From NCBI RefSeq assembly GCF_042432825.1, contig NZ_JBHLWN010000077.1:248001-312000 (forward strand): a DNA stretch of 64,000 nt, read 5' to 3'. Shown one piece after another: positions 16,017-25,345 of this stretch. This stretch comes from Gordoniibacillus chartarius. GTDB lineage: Bacteria > Bacillota > Bacilli > Paenibacillales > NBRC-103111. The position numbers and the translations under genes were made by a program. The stretch's first letter is position 1. Every line of letters begins with the position of its first letter. The notes beneath the pieces are model-generated. The model ran no database searches. It was not told where the DNA came from and saw only the letters and a list, made by a program, of their open reading frames with translations.

Positions 16017-17276
16017 TTACACCCAGCCTCGGAAACGCGCGGCTTCGGCCATCTTGCGCACCCCGATCATATATGCGGCCAGACGCATGTCGACGCCGCG
16101 GGTGTTATGAATATTATAGACGTTTTCGAACGCCTTTTCCATGACCTCTTGCAGCTTGGCATGAACTTCGCTCTCGTTCCAGTAATACCCTTGATTGTTC
16201 TGCACCCATTCGAAATATGAAACGACAACGCCGCCGGCGTTGGCGAGCACATCGGGAACAAGGAACACGCCGCGGTCGGTTAATATTTTCGTCGCTTCAA
16301 GGGTTGTAGGTCCGTTCGCCGCCTCGACGACGATACTGGCCCGAATGCGGGCGGCGTTGTCGCGGGTAATTTGATTTTCTACAGCGGCCGGAACGAGGAT
16401 ATCGCACTCCTGCTCCAAAATCTCGCGATTCGACAGCCTGTCGGGAAACAAGTTCGTCACGGCTCCAAACGAATCTCTGCGGTCCAGCAAATAATCGATG
16501 TCAAGCCCGTCTGCATCATAAAGCCCGCCGTGTACGTCGGAGATGCCGACGACCTTAGCCCCCGCTTCGTGCATGAACTTGGACAAATAGCTGCCGGCGT
16601 TGCCGAAGCCTTGAATCACGACTCTCGCCCCCGTCAGCGGGATGCCCTTCTTCTCGAGCGCTTTGTTAATGGCAATGGTTACCCCTTTGGCCGTAGCCGT
16701 TTCGCGCCCGTGCGAACCTCCCAAGACGAGCGGCTTGCCGGTAATGAAGCCCGGTGCGTCGAATTCCCGAATGCGGCTGTATTCGTCCATCATCCAGGCC
16801 ATAATCTGCGAATTCGTCATCACATCCGGCGCCGGTATATCCTTCGTCGGACCGACAATTTGCGAAATGGCGCGCACATAGCCGCGGCTCAGCCGCTCCA
16901 GCTCGCGGAACGACATTTGGCGCGGATCGCAGATGATGCCGCCCTTGCCGCCGCCGTACGGCAAATCGACGATGCCGCATTTCAGACTCATCCACATCGA
17001 CAGCGCCTTCACCTCGTCCTCATTCACGTCGGGATGAAAGCGCACCCCGCCCTTCGTCGGACCGACAGCGTCGTTATGTTGTGCCCGGTAGCCGGTGAAT
17101 ACCTTTACTTTGCCGTCGTCCATACGAACCGGGATGCGGACGGTCAGCAGCCGCAGCGGCTCCTTCAGCAGCTCATACATTTCTTCCGAGAAGCCGAGAC
17201 GCTTGATCGCTTCCTCGATCACGACTTGCGTCGCCTGCAGAACGTTCACATTTTCTGTAGCATTCGGATTGGCCAA
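16017..17276 (-). CDS. gudB: NAD-dependent glutamate dehydrogenase
   Basis: 419 residues. Oxidative deamination of glutamate to 2-oxoglutarate. Motifs are PYGGGKGGI with the catalytic lysine, GPTKDIPAPDV and the NAD loop GFGNAGS. Start is a TTG (MANPNATENV) with AGAGGTGGATC upstream. The gene begins 12 bases after the stop of the Toprim/DnaB-like gene, so the two probably share a transcript. No insertion or frameshift is visible, unlike the cryptic gudB of laboratory B. subtilis. Confidence 0.95.
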   Translation of the reverse strand: MANPNATENVNVLQATQVVIEEAIKRLGFSEEMYELLKEPLRLLTVRIPVRMDDGKVKVFTGYRAQHNDAVGPTKGGVRFHPDVNEDEVKALSMWMSLKCGIVDLPYGGGKGGIICDPRQMSFRELERLSRGYVRAISQIVGPTKDIPAPDVMTNSQIMAWMMDEYSRIREFDAPGFITGKPLVLGGSHGRETATAKGVTIAINKALEKKGIPLTGARVVIQGFGNAGSYLSKFMHEAGAKVVGISDVHGGLYDADGLDIDYLLDRRDSFGAVTNLFPDRLSNREILEQECDILVPAAVENQITRDNAARIRASIVVEAANGPTTLEATKILTDRGVFLVPDVLANAGGVVVSYFEWVQNNQGYYWNESEVHAKLQEVMEKAFENVYNIHNTRGVDMRLAAYMIGVRKMAEAARFRGWV

Positions 17277-17288
17277 AAAGATCCACCT

Positions 17289-18833
17289 CTAGGTAATAGT
17301 ATCGTCCCGAAAGACAGCTTGATGATTGTAAAAGGTGAGGTCGATGCGGCTAAGCGGCCCGTTGCGGTTTTTCGCCAGCTCCAGCTCCACCGGGTGACCG
17401 TCAGCAGCAGGCTGCAGCGGACGAAGCAGCATCACGACATCGGCGGAAGCCTCTATGGCTTCTCCCGGCGCTCTCTGTCCTCCGTCCAGCGGTACGGCGG
17501 CCACGACCGGCGTATTCCGCTCGCGCGACCACTGCTTCAGCTTATATGCGACGGCCGCTTGATGCTGCGCTACGGTTGCCGGATTGCCGCCCGGCTCCGC
17601 CGATGACAGCGGAATGCGCTGCAGGTGGTCGATGAACAGCACCGGCTCGCGTCCGGCAATGGCGGCTACGCGCTCAACGGATGACGCTACGCGGTCGAAC
17701 GTCGTTTCCAGCGAGCATTCGACCGTCCATAGCATGCGGTTGTAGCCCGCGTACGTTTTGTTCGCCTCGGCGATTCGTTCCGGCGCCACTTTGCCCGCCA
17801 ACACCTGCTGCGGTTCGACCGAGAGCAGTCTGGCAATGGAGCGCGCCCACAGCTCGAAGCTCGTCATGTCCCAAGAAACGTAAACGACCGGAATATTTTG
17901 TTCGGCTATATGATCCGCCATCTGCTTCATCAGCATACTCTTGCCGCTCGAGCCCGGACCCGCGAGTACGTACAGCCCGCTGCCCAAACCGCCAAACAGC
18001 GCTTCATCCAGCTTGGAAAGACCGGTCCGGATCGAGGATACCTGACCGCGATGACGTTTCATGTATTCTTCCATGTACACGGTTGCATTCTTGTTATCGG
18101 GAGCAACCGGTATAAGCAGCGATTCCTCCATCGTCCGGTTGATGATTTGGACAAACACATCAAGCGGATTCTGAGCGCGGAGGAACAAATCGTTCACATC
18201 CTTGACGGCTTCCGGAAGATGGACGATATAGGTTTCTTTAGCTTGCTCTTGCAGCAGCGATTCTATGCGGCCGCTCTCGCGGCGGCCGATCTCGTCGTTG
18301 CCGAGACAAATAAATACCCGTTTCTCCTTCAGCTTCCGGGCATGCTTCTCTTTGAAAGGCAAGTAGCCCGGCACACAGACAGCCGGAATACGCGCTTGAG
18401 CCAACGTCAGCACATCGAATACGCCGTTGCATAACACGACGTCCTCGGCATCGGCCAGTGCAGCTTCATTGAACAGCACCTCGTCCATACCGTACAACGA
18501 TTTATATTTCGGCTCCCGATGGTCGTCCAGGCATCGTCCGAGTAAATCGACGGGAGTACCGTCGGCATCGATAATTGGAATAATGATCCGGTTGTCGAAA
18601 TAATCGCCAAGCGGATTATCTTGAACGTAGAACCCGATTTTGCCGGAGGCGTAGCCGATGCGGAACTGCTCCACCGTCTCTTCCGATAACCCTCTGCGCT
18701 CCAAATAGACATAGGCTTCTTCACGAAGCTGTTTGCGGTAATATACGAGCATTTCCTCAATATCGGGCACAGGCCGCACCGAATGAATGGACAGCTTATC
18801 TGCAGTCAAAGTCAACGACTCCTCGGTTATCAT
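17289..18833 (-). CDS. Toprim-DnaB-like fusion protein (twinkle-like) with a degenerate Toprim site
   Basis: 514 residues counted from the ATG at 18833. Residues about 25-235 resemble the DnaG catalytic core: an N-terminal YLERRGLSEETVEQFRIGY segment, then a Toprim fold. In it VVLCNGVFDVL has Asn136 where primases have the catalytic Glu, and LGNDEIG has Gly178 in place of the first metal Asp (Asp180 is kept). Residues about 260-510 are a DnaB/RecA-type ATPase with Walker A GPGSSGKS (292-299) and Walker B LFIDH (398-402). No zinc-binding domain is present. Start is uncertain: a TTG at 18809 follows GAGGAG by nine bases. It lies 12 bases upstream of gudB. Helicase/ATPase activity is plausible; primase activity is doubtful. 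Confidence 0.8.
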   Translation of the reverse strand: MITEESLTLTADKLSIHSVRPVPDIEEMLVYYRKQLREEAYVYLERRGLSEETVEQFRIGYASGKIGFYVQDNPLGDYFDNRIIIPIIDADGTPVDLLGRCLDDHREPKYKSLYGMDEVLFNEAALADAEDVVLCNGVFDVLTLAQARIPAVCVPGYLPFKEKHARKLKEKRVFICLGNDEIGRRESGRIESLLQEQAKETYIVHLPEAVKDVNDLFLRAQNPLDVFVQIINRTMEESLLIPVAPDNKNATVYMEEYMKRHRGQVSSIRTGLSKLDEALFGGLGSGLYVLAGPGSSGKSMLMKQMADHIAEQNIPVVYVSWDMTSFELWARSIARLLSVEPQQVLAGKVAPERIAEANKTYAGYNRMLWTVECSLETTFDRVASSVERVAAIAGREPVLFIDHLQRIPLSSAEPGGNPATVAQHQAAVAYKLKQWSRERNTPVVAAVPLDGGQRAPGEAIEASADVVMLLRPLQPAADGHPVELELAKNRNGPLSRIDLTFYNHQAVFRDDTIT

Positions 18834-18854
18834 GATGAATATCCGCACAACAAA

Positions 18855-18905
18855 AAGAAAGCATCTACCAAAAACACGTTCGTTTTTGCAGATGCTTCTT
18901 CTTTA
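18855..18905 (-). terminator. Terminator of the mecA-like gene
   Basis: AAGCATCT and AGATGCTT flank an inner AAAAC...GTTTT stem, and the minus strand continues with TCTTTTT. It fills most of the gap between the mecA-like gene and the Toprim/DnaB-like gene. Confidence 0.8.
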
Positions 18906-18934
18906 TCTGATCGGCTCCTTGCGGAGCCATGCGC

Positions 18935-19543
18935 CTACGATTGGAAATACCGGCAAAGCACCTTGACCGCATCATCGGAAATAATCTTGTTGCCGTATTC
19001 ATCAAGCACCGCGTCCGTAATTGAAGTCGCTTCCCCGTATTCCGACAACACGGCGATCAGCGTCTGGTAACGCTGTTCCTCCATATCGATCGGCTCCAGC
19101 CGCAAAATATAGCGGTTCTTATACGAATACAACGTTCCCCCATCGATTAGCAGCGGATTGATGATCTTAGCAACGCACAGCAAATCTTCAAAATCGCGGA
19201 AAGCGTAGGCGATCTCGTCGCTTTGCTCTAAAGTTACTTCCATTTCATACATTTCTTCCGCTTCGTCTTCATAGTCCTCGTGAGTGTACGACTGCAAGTC
19301 CATCTTGCCGCGTGTCACTATGACGACCATGCCTTGCGCCGGAAGTGCGAACACTTCGACCGCCAGGGGACCGGAAGGGTCGAAGCCAAGCTCGGTGTAC
19401 GCTTGATCCATCATTTCACCAAACAGCTCGTGAACTTTTGGGATTTCGCGCCACATATCGTCCTTCTGAATGCCGCGCTCCGTCAAGTCGTCGAACGTAA
19501 GGAAAATCCGTATCTTATCCTGGCTTAACCGTTCAATCTTCAT
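18935..19543 (-). CDS. MecA-family adaptor protein (YpbH position)
   Basis: 202 residues. The N-terminal domain MKIERLSQDKIRIFLTFDDL binds substrates, an acidic linker (HEDYEDEAEEMYEME) lies near residues 95-110, and the C-terminal domain would dock on ClpC. MecA adaptors deliver regulators to ClpCP for degradation. The ATG at 19543 has a strong AAAGGAGG site. B. subtilis has two paralogues, MecA and YpbH; the gudB-side location points to ypbH, but sequence alone does not let me choose. Confidence 0.87.
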   Translation of the reverse strand: MKIERLSQDKIRIFLTFDDLTERGIQKDDMWREIPKVHELFGEMMDQAYTELGFDPSGPLAVEVFALPAQGMVVIVTRGKMDLQSYTHEDYEDEAEEMYEMEVTLEQSDEIAYAFRDFEDLLCVAKIINPLLIDGGTLYSYKNRYILRLEPIDMEEQRYQTLIAVLSEYGEATSITDAVLDEYGNKIISDDAVKVLCRYFQS

Positions 19544-19695
19544 GATAGGATCCTCCTTTACATGACACCTTCTTAACTTACAAGGTATGATGTGGGTAAT
19601 GAAAAGGTGTATCCCAATATGGCGCATTCTGACTGATGCCCAAGCAGATGCTTAGCCTTCTTTTATGTTATCACTAAATGCTTGGAAATGCACGC

Positions 19696-19723
19696 AAAAA
19701 AACCGGAGGCCTATGCCCCCGGC
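19696..19723 (-). terminator. Terminator of the Ser/Thr-rich protein gene
   Basis: CCGGGGGC pairs with GCCTCCGG (19703-19722), followed on the minus strand by seven Ts (19696-19702). It lies about 25 bases past the stop codon. Confidence 0.88.
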
Positions 19724-19746
19724 TTCGAGCCGAATTTCAGCTGCAT

Positions 19747-20205
19747 TTATTGAAGCGTTGCGCCCGTTTTGCCGCTGTCGGACAAAATCTCGTTAACGGT
19801 CCGCTTCAGCTCCGGATCCTGGTTGACGATGTTCTGAACTTGGTCGAGGCCGCCCTGGCTGCTGCCGCTCGATGCGTTCATGCTGGCCGGGGAAGCCGAA
19901 TTGGTTCTCGGTGCCGTCGATGTGAACGATGTTGTAGTGGTTGTAGACATTGGAGACGACGACGATGCCCCCGCCCCGGAATTGAATGCACTCGCGGAAG
20001 AACCGCTCTTGCCGCCAAGACCGGCGCCGATCGTTGCATTCATGATCGTATCCATTGCCTTATCCTTCGTCTTGTTCAGCATTTTGCCTAAAGAATCGGG
20101 ATTTGCGATTGCTTGAAACATCATCGAACGATTTTGTTTATCGCTCAAGTAGATAACCGTCGCCGCTCCAACGATACCGCCTAGCAAAAATGTACCGATT
20201 CTCAT
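19747..20205 (-). CDS. Membrane-anchored protein with Ser/Thr/Ala-rich middle, function unknown
   Basis: 152 residues. One N-terminal hydrophobic helix (MRIGTFLLGGIVGAATVIYL) resembles YtxH-type small membrane proteins. A low-complexity stretch rich in Ser, Thr, Ala and Gly (about residues 48-115) leads to a charged C-terminal helix (VNQDPELKRTVNEILSDSG). The ATG at 20205 has GGAGGAGATC just upstream. Not recognised as a named family. Confidence 0.68.
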   Translation of the reverse strand: MRIGTFLLGGIVGAATVIYLSDKQNRSMMFQAIANPDSLGKMLNKTKDKAMDTIMNATIGAGLGGKSGSSASAFNSGAGASSSSPMSTTTTTSFTSTAPRTNSASPASMNASSGSSQGGLDQVQNIVNQDPELKRTVNEILSDSGKTGATLQ

Positions 20206-20386
20206 CTGATCTCCTCCATTATGCTGGGATAGCCTTCGTTGATAGCTTGCGTTGCCCGCTTGGCTGCCATGCACCCGTACGACAGGGAAACGAAGGGATC
20301 CCCAAAAGGGACTAATTGCCCGCGTGAGCGCAAACGTTATATGCTACAATAGTTTCACAACCGACAGAACAGGAGTACGAAACAGC

Positions 20387-21286
20387 ATGAAAAAAACTTT
20401 CGTTACATTGTTTTCCGCCGCCCTGCTCCTCTCGGCATGCGGCAGCACCGTTCAGCCTCCGGCACAGTCTTTATCCCCAAGCAGTTCGTCAGCCCCTTCT
20501 TCAGACACGGCAGCCGGTACAGCTGCGCCGGTGAAGCAAGAAGCCGCGGCGGCTCCGTCGCCGGCGGAACAAGCCGTACAGAAGCCCGCCGCCGAGCAAA
20601 CACCGGCTCCGGTCCCTTCCCCGGCGCAAGCTGCAACGGAAATCAAAAAAGAATATAAGATGAATAAAAATTACGATATCGTGCCGATCGACGCTTCGGG
20701 CAACAAGAAGGTCGTTCTGCTTACTTTCGACGACGGCCCTAAGGAAAAGGAGCTGCTCGATTCCTTGTTCGACACGCTCGATAAGCATAAAGCGAAAGCG
20801 ATCTTTTTCATGAACGGCTACCGAATCAAGTCTCATCCGGAGCTGCTCAAGCTTGTCGACGAGCGCGGCGGCATTCTCGGCAATCATTCCTACGATCATA
20901 TCGATCTCAAGAAGCAAACCAACGAGAAGGTTGACCAGCAATTGGACGACGTGAATAAGCTGATGAAAGACATTGTCGGCAAGACGCCGCAATTTTTCCG
21001 CCCGCCGTTCGGATCGGGCTCGGACTATGTGAAGGAAAAAGCGAAGAAGGAACACATGCTGTATATGACCTGGTCCAACGGCTCCTTGGATTGGGAGATG
21101 ACCAACGCCAAGAACGATCCGAAAGCGGTTGTCAAGAACGTACTCGACCAGCTGCATGCCGGAAGCAACATTTTGATGCACGAGCTGCCGTGGACGGCGC
21201 AAGCGCTCGATCAGCTGCTGGCGCAGCTCGAAGAGAAAGGTTATTCGTTCGTCGACCCGCGTGCGATTGAGGTTGACGTGCAATAG
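20387..21286 (+). CDS. Polysaccharide deacetylase lipoprotein (NodB domain)
   Basis: 299 residues. A signal peptide ends in LLSAC (lipobox) and is followed by a Pro/Ala/Ser-rich spacer to about residue 85. The NodB domain has LTFDDGPKEKE (catalytic and metal Asp), NHSYDH (metal-binding histidines), FRPPFGSG and LMHELP. It should remove acetyl groups from peptidoglycan or another surface glycan outside the membrane. AGGAG lies 11 bases before the ATG, with an extended minus-10-like TGCTACAAT about 40 bases upstream. A perfect terminator follows. Confidence 0.9.
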   Translation: MKKTFVTLFSAALLLSACGSTVQPPAQSLSPSSSSAPSSDTAAGTAAPVKQEAAAAPSPAEQAVQKPAAEQTPAPVPSPAQAATEIKKEYKMNKNYDIVPIDASGNKKVVLLTFDDGPKEKELLDSLFDTLDKHKAKAIFFMNGYRIKSHPELLKLVDERGGILGNHSYDHIDLKKQTNEKVDQQLDDVNKLMKDIVGKTPQFFRPPFGSGSDYVKEKAKKEHMLYMTWSNGSLDWEMTNAKNDPKAVVKNVLDQLHAGSNILMHELPWTAQALDQLLAQLEEKGYSFVDPRAIEVDVQ

Positions 21287-21306
21287 ACGTGCAATAATGG
21301 AGACAA

Positions 21307-21347
21307 ATAAAAGCTGCACGGATCCGTAAGATCCGTGCAGCTTTTAT
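21307..21347. terminator. Perfect bidirectional terminator between convergent genes
   Basis: A 16-bp perfect stem AAAAGCTGCACGGATC/GATCCGTGCAGCTTTT (21309-21324 and 21330-21345) with a five-base loop. A and T runs on both sides allow it to serve the deacetylase gene and the convergent CAP-domain gene. Confidence 0.93.
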
Positions 21348-21350
21348 TTG

Positions 21351-22997
21351 TTAATATTTGATGGTGACGGAGTGCGCAGCGCTGTTGTATTCAACCGTAG
21401 CGCCCAGCACCTCCGAAATCAATCGCACCGGCACCATCGTATTGCCCTCGATCAGCTTCGCCGGCGCGTCCGTCGGCTGGTCCTTGCCATCTACCGCAAC
21501 CATAGCCTTTGTCGTATAAAGCTTGATCGAACGGCCATTTTTCGTATATATTGCCGCCATATTCGCCTCGTCCCAATCCACCGCAGCGCCCAACGCCTGA
21601 GCTAAGTCCCTTACCCATAAATAAGACGTGCCGTTCTCGATATACGGTTTCACCTTCATCGGGAACGTGACGTTATCAAGCACATACTCGCTGTCGTTCA
21701 AGCCGAATACCGCTATATGCGATACCGGATTCTTATCGGCCGTCATCTTGCGCTTGTAATTTTCCGCATAGCTGTGAAGATTTCGTTTGCCGAGTCCGTC
21801 CAAAGGCTCCGTATGGAACGTCCACTCCTGCTCGAATGCTTGCGTTCCGCCATTCCGCAGCTCGGCGATCAGCTTGACCTTCATTTTGTAGGAGGAATCA
21901 TAATTCAGCGGTTTTTCCGGCATCATAATCACTTCGACGTCGAGAGCTTCGTCAGTCGCCGGCGAGTTGTTCAGCAGCTTGATTTCCCGCCCTTGTTCGT
22001 CGGTAAGCTTTGCGGAGGACAGCGTTACTCTCTTGATATTTTCCCCCGAAACCGCGGCCATGATCGGATAGCCGACCGGATATTTGCTTGACGTATGCAT
22101 TCGAAGCGGGTCGGGCTCCTCGTTCCCGTCAAATTGTATTGGCACATATGCATCCCCCGGAGCAGGCGAAACGATCATCCGGGGCTCTTCGGTATGATGG
22201 TTTCCGAATTCGATGACCGTAAACGGCCCGACCTTGGCAATCCCGATCGCTATCGACGAAGGGTCCAGAAACGGCGTGCGATGATAGGGGGCGTCAAACA
22301 ACTGGTCGACCGCTTCGACAATCGATCCGGAGGAGTAAGCGACATCCTCACCCATCCCGTACATATAACCGACGAACTGCTTGCGCTCCGCAACGGTTTT
22401 ACCGGTATAGCCCGGCAGCGACGGGTCTTCGTTATGCATCGATACGGTTTCGAGATCGATTCGGTCCTGGTTCGTATTCAAATATTCGGCATGCTTTTGC
22501 GCCGCCGCCATGAGCTCGGCGCTCACAGGCAAAGCGGGCAATCCGTAGATGAGACGGTAATCGTTGACCGCATTGATCCCCTGCTTCTGCTCATCGGAAT
22601 ATGTGCTGGGCAGCTCCGTCAAGGGGTTCGGCACAATTGTGAACTCCCATGACCGGACAATCGGCTCATAGCCGGGATATTGAACTTCCAGCCGGGCTTT
22701 ATACGTCCCGGAAGCCATAATTTCCTTAGACGTGTAGACGAACCTGTCTCCCGTAAACGTGACAGGCACATCGCTGCCATTGATTTGCAGCTTGTACGAC
22801 AAAGGCGTCATGGAGTTTCCGATCAGATCCATCGTGACGCCGATTGACGGCTTGGCGATGCCGATCTTGCCCTTCGGGAATTCATTTACATAAAAGGTAA
22901 TCGACGCCTCGGCACGGGTTGCAGGTACTGCAAACAAGCTAAGTGCCAGCCAAAGTGCAGCCAAACCGAGAAGCCTGGATGTCCATCTCTTCTTCAT
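21351..22997 (-). CDS. Secreted CAP-domain protein with C-terminal copper amine oxidase N-like domain
   Basis: 548 residues from the ATG at 22997. A signal peptide (cut after about residue 30) is followed by a beta domain, a CAP/SCP domain near 135-270 (NAVNDYRLIYGLPALPVS, HAEYLN, the AIGIA strand), a Big-like region, and a C-terminal copper amine oxidase N-type domain (LWVRDLAQALGA, GNTMVPVRLISEVLGA, SVTIKY). The C-terminal module is common in Paenibacillus exoproteins and likely binds the cell wall. Probably exported; substrate unknown. Confidence 0.84.
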   Translation of the reverse strand: MKKRWTSRLLGLAALWLALSLFAVPATRAEASITFYVNEFPKGKIGIAKPSIGVTMDLIGNSMTPLSYKLQINGSDVPVTFTGDRFVYTSKEIMASGTYKARLEVQYPGYEPIVRSWEFTIVPNPLTELPSTYSDEQKQGINAVNDYRLIYGLPALPVSAELMAAAQKHAEYLNTNQDRIDLETVSMHNEDPSLPGYTGKTVAERKQFVGYMYGMGEDVAYSSGSIVEAVDQLFDAPYHRTPFLDPSSIAIGIAKVGPFTVIEFGNHHTEEPRMIVSPAPGDAYVPIQFDGNEEPDPLRMHTSSKYPVGYPIMAAVSGENIKRVTLSSAKLTDEQGREIKLLNNSPATDEALDVEVIMMPEKPLNYDSSYKMKVKLIAELRNGGTQAFEQEWTFHTEPLDGLGKRNLHSYAENYKRKMTADKNPVSHIAVFGLNDSEYVLDNVTFPMKVKPYIENGTSYLWVRDLAQALGAAVDWDEANMAAIYTKNGRSIKLYTTKAMVAVDGKDQPTDAPAKLIEGNTMVPVRLISEVLGATVEYNSAAHSVTIKY

Positions 22998-23096
22998 AAC
23001 CACGCCCACTCCTATACTTGATTGGAATCTACTAACAGCTCGATTCTATCATACCGGATTACGAAGGGAGCGGGCAAATGGAAGGATCATGCACGT

Positions 23097-23297
23097 TCAG
23101 GCATCGACCTTGAAGCCCCACACGAACAAAGCCGCCGTGAGCAGTACGAGCATCCAAATGAGCGTCAAATAAAATCTGCGGGTCCATTTCAATCTTTCGG
23201 ACGGATGGACCGTCTTCCGCGGCGGCAAGTACGTATCCTCTTCGGCTTCCGGTACCGTCTGGTCGCGGGGAGCCGGTTCTAGACCGCGCTTGGTCAT
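23097..23297 (-). CDS. Small single-helix membrane protein
   Basis: 66 residues. A proline-rich, charged N-terminal half precedes one hydrophobic helix (about 45-61). Its ATG overlaps the stop of the CPBP-protease gene by four bases, so the two are translationally coupled. No family recognised; it may be a partner of the protease. Confidence 0.65.
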   Translation of the reverse strand: MTKRGLEPAPRDQTVPEAEEDTYLPPRKTVHPSERLKWTRRFYLTLIWMLVLLTAALFVWGFKVDA

Positions 23298-23899
23298 GAC
23301 TCGCTGTCCTCCTCTTTACCGTAGCGTAAAATGCAGCCCATTACCAAATCGATAATAAAATGGGCGGCAATAGGCGTCCACAGTGTGCCTGTCTGCTCGT
23401 ATATCCAGCCCAGGCCGTAAGAGATGCTGAAGACAAGCCCCGTCATCAGCCAATGCCGTAAATAGCGGAAGTGAATTGCGGCGAAGAGAATGCTGGTCCA
23501 ATATGCCCCCCAAGCATGCTGAACGGCACCGCGGAAGAGCGTTTCCTCGCAGACGGCTACGATGAACGACAGCAGCACGATATGCCACAGCGGTCGTTTG
23601 CCGAAAATTTTATCATTGACGCCGCCGTCATCGGTTACTTCCTTCGGCACCCAGCGCGATACGATCATATCGACGACCAGAACGGCTACTGCGAAAGCGG
23701 CGCCCCACAGTAGGATGCGGAGCGGTTCCCGCATTACAAACAACGCCGGGATATGAACTCTTTCAAAAAACAACACGATAATGCCGATAATAAGAGTAAG
23801 GGCTTGCGTCACGTATAAATTCAGCAGAAGCGCGCGATCCGACAAATCGGCTGCGTTCACCTGCTTCAGCTTAATCCGGTTCCAGTCGAATCGTTTCAT
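23294..23899 (-). CDS. CPBP-family intramembrane glutamic protease
   Basis: 201 residues with five to six hydrophobic helices. The CPBP (Abi) motifs are present: EETLFRG near residues 118-124, FAAIHF with a conserved His, and a C-terminal AAHFIIDLV. Such proteases cleave membrane substrates, including prenylated peptides; the substrate here is unknown. Encoded with a small one-helix protein and divergent from the anchored protein gene at 24001. Confidence 0.87.
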   Translation of the reverse strand: MKRFDWNRIKLKQVNAADLSDRALLLNLYVTQALTLIIGIIVLFFERVHIPALFVMREPLRILLWGAAFAVAVLVVDMIVSRWVPKEVTDDGGVNDKIFGKRPLWHIVLLSFIVAVCEETLFRGAVQHAWGAYWTSILFAAIHFRYLRHWLMTGLVFSISYGLGWIYEQTGTLWTPIAAHFIIDLVMGCILRYGKEEDSES

Positions 23900-24000
23900 G
23901 TCGAGTCTTGTCGTTCCTCTCTGGTACGGCGTATTCCCTTTTAGGGCTTTATCCCCTATACTATTTTCATGATATCAGCACGATAAGGAGCCTGTCTTCA

Positions 24001-24921
24001 ATGGAGAAACGTTTAACGCGCACGGATTATTTATTCGCTCTGCTATTCATTGTCATGCTTGTCGCAATTGTCGGAAGCTTCTTCTTCGGCATGCGCACCG
24101 GCCAGAACCAGATCGAAGCGAAGTATCAGAAGCTTCTCGCCCCGAAGCCCGATGCAGCCAAGGAGCCGGGCGCCTACGAGCAGCAAGTGCTCGTGTCATT
24201 TTACCATACCATATATTCGCCTTACATGGAATTTGAGCGGAAGTGGTTCCAGGCGATGAACGACATCGAGCTCAACAGCACGACGATCGATTCGGCCGCA
24301 CAGCTTCGCGAGCTCGGCAAGATCGCGTCAAGCCAATACGATTCCCTGCAGGCGAAGCCGGTACCGGCAACGTCGCCGCTGCTCGTCGAAGCCCAGCAAA
24401 ATTATATGAAGGGACTCAAGCTGTTCGGCCAGGCGGCCAGTGAAATGACAAGCAGTGCGAACACGATGAAGGGCGCCGAGCTGATTGCCGCTCTTGAGAA
24501 AAATTCCTTCTATACGCAAGCCCGCGATTTCGTGCTGCTCGCGCAAAATAATTATTACGATTCCATCGTCAAGTGGTACGAATCGATCGATACGAACTAT
24601 AAGCCCGTCGACGCCGGCAAGAAGCTGACGCTCGACGAATGGGGACAGCTGTCGCTGATCAGCAAGAACGATTACATAGCGGCCATGATGCTCAATCAGA
24701 AGTGGTTCCGTCCGTTCAAGCCGCAGGACTTGGCGCTCCGCATCGACGAGTTCATCGCCGGCGGCCAAGCCAAGCAGCTCGGCGTGAACGACGTTCAACA
24801 GGCAGTGCAGCTCATGATCTCCACGAATGCAGTCCGGTCCGGCGATTTCATTCGCGGCAAGACGAAGTATTATGGAGGCGAAACGCTGCCGCAGCTGCCG
24901 TTCTTCATCGAGCAAACTTAA
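24001..24921 (+). CDS. Membrane-anchored helical protein of unknown family
   Basis: 306 residues. One N-terminal transmembrane helix (about 9-30) is followed by a helical extracytoplasmic part with many Gln, Ala and Lys residues. I do not recognise the family or any motif. The ATG at 24001 has AAGGAG ten bases upstream. The last four bases overlap the convergent rhodanese gene. Confidence 0.72.
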   Translation: MEKRLTRTDYLFALLFIVMLVAIVGSFFFGMRTGQNQIEAKYQKLLAPKPDAAKEPGAYEQQVLVSFYHTIYSPYMEFERKWFQAMNDIELNSTTIDSAAQLRELGKIASSQYDSLQAKPVPATSPLLVEAQQNYMKGLKLFGQAASEMTSSANTMKGAELIAALEKNSFYTQARDFVLLAQNNYYDSIVKWYESIDTNYKPVDAGKKLTLDEWGQLSLISKNDYIAAMMLNQKWFRPFKPQDLALRIDEFIAGGQAKQLGVNDVQQAVQLMISTNAVRSGDFIRGKTKYYGGETLPQLPFFIEQT

Positions 24922-25235
24922 TCGTACTCGAAGCCCCGCTGCGCCGCGACGGCCGCCATGCCGCCGATTACATTGATGGCATTGTCGAAGCCCTGTTGTT
25001 CGAGATAAGAGATAACACGCTGGCTTCGAACGCCGTGACCGCATACGATATAGACGTCGCGGTCATCCGGGACCTCGCTTAGCCGGGATACGAATTCGCT
25101 CATCGGAATGAGCTTCGCTTCATCTAGGTGATAGAAGTCCCATTCCTCCTGCTCTCTAACATCGATAATGTGAAGCTGACTGCCTTCCTCGCTTTGCAGC
25201 AGCTTCACGAATTGTACCGGATCGATATGTTTCAT
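24918..25235 (-). CDS. Rhodanese-domain sulfurtransferase
   Basis: 105 residues, a single rhodanese domain. The active-site loop VCGHGVRS carries the persulfide cysteine; the N-terminal IIDVREQEEW is the usual first signature. Start chosen at the ATG of MKHIDPV (25235), eight bases past AAAGGGG. Single-domain rhodaneses pass sulfane sulfur to unidentified acceptors. Overlaps the convergent neighbour by four bases. Confidence 0.88.
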   Translation of the reverse strand: MKHIDPVQFVKLLQSEEGSQLHIIDVREQEEWDFYHLDEAKLIPMSEFVSRLSEVPDDRDVYIVCGHGVRSQRVISYLEQQGFDNAINVIGGMAAVAAQRGFEYD

Positions 25236-25345
25236 TCTCATGCCCCTTTCTTCTTCATGTAGAATACCAGATGAGCAGATTAAGCGGCAAGCCATGTCAA
25301 AATCCGAACATTCATGAAGAAAACGTGAAGATTGTTCGATATGTA

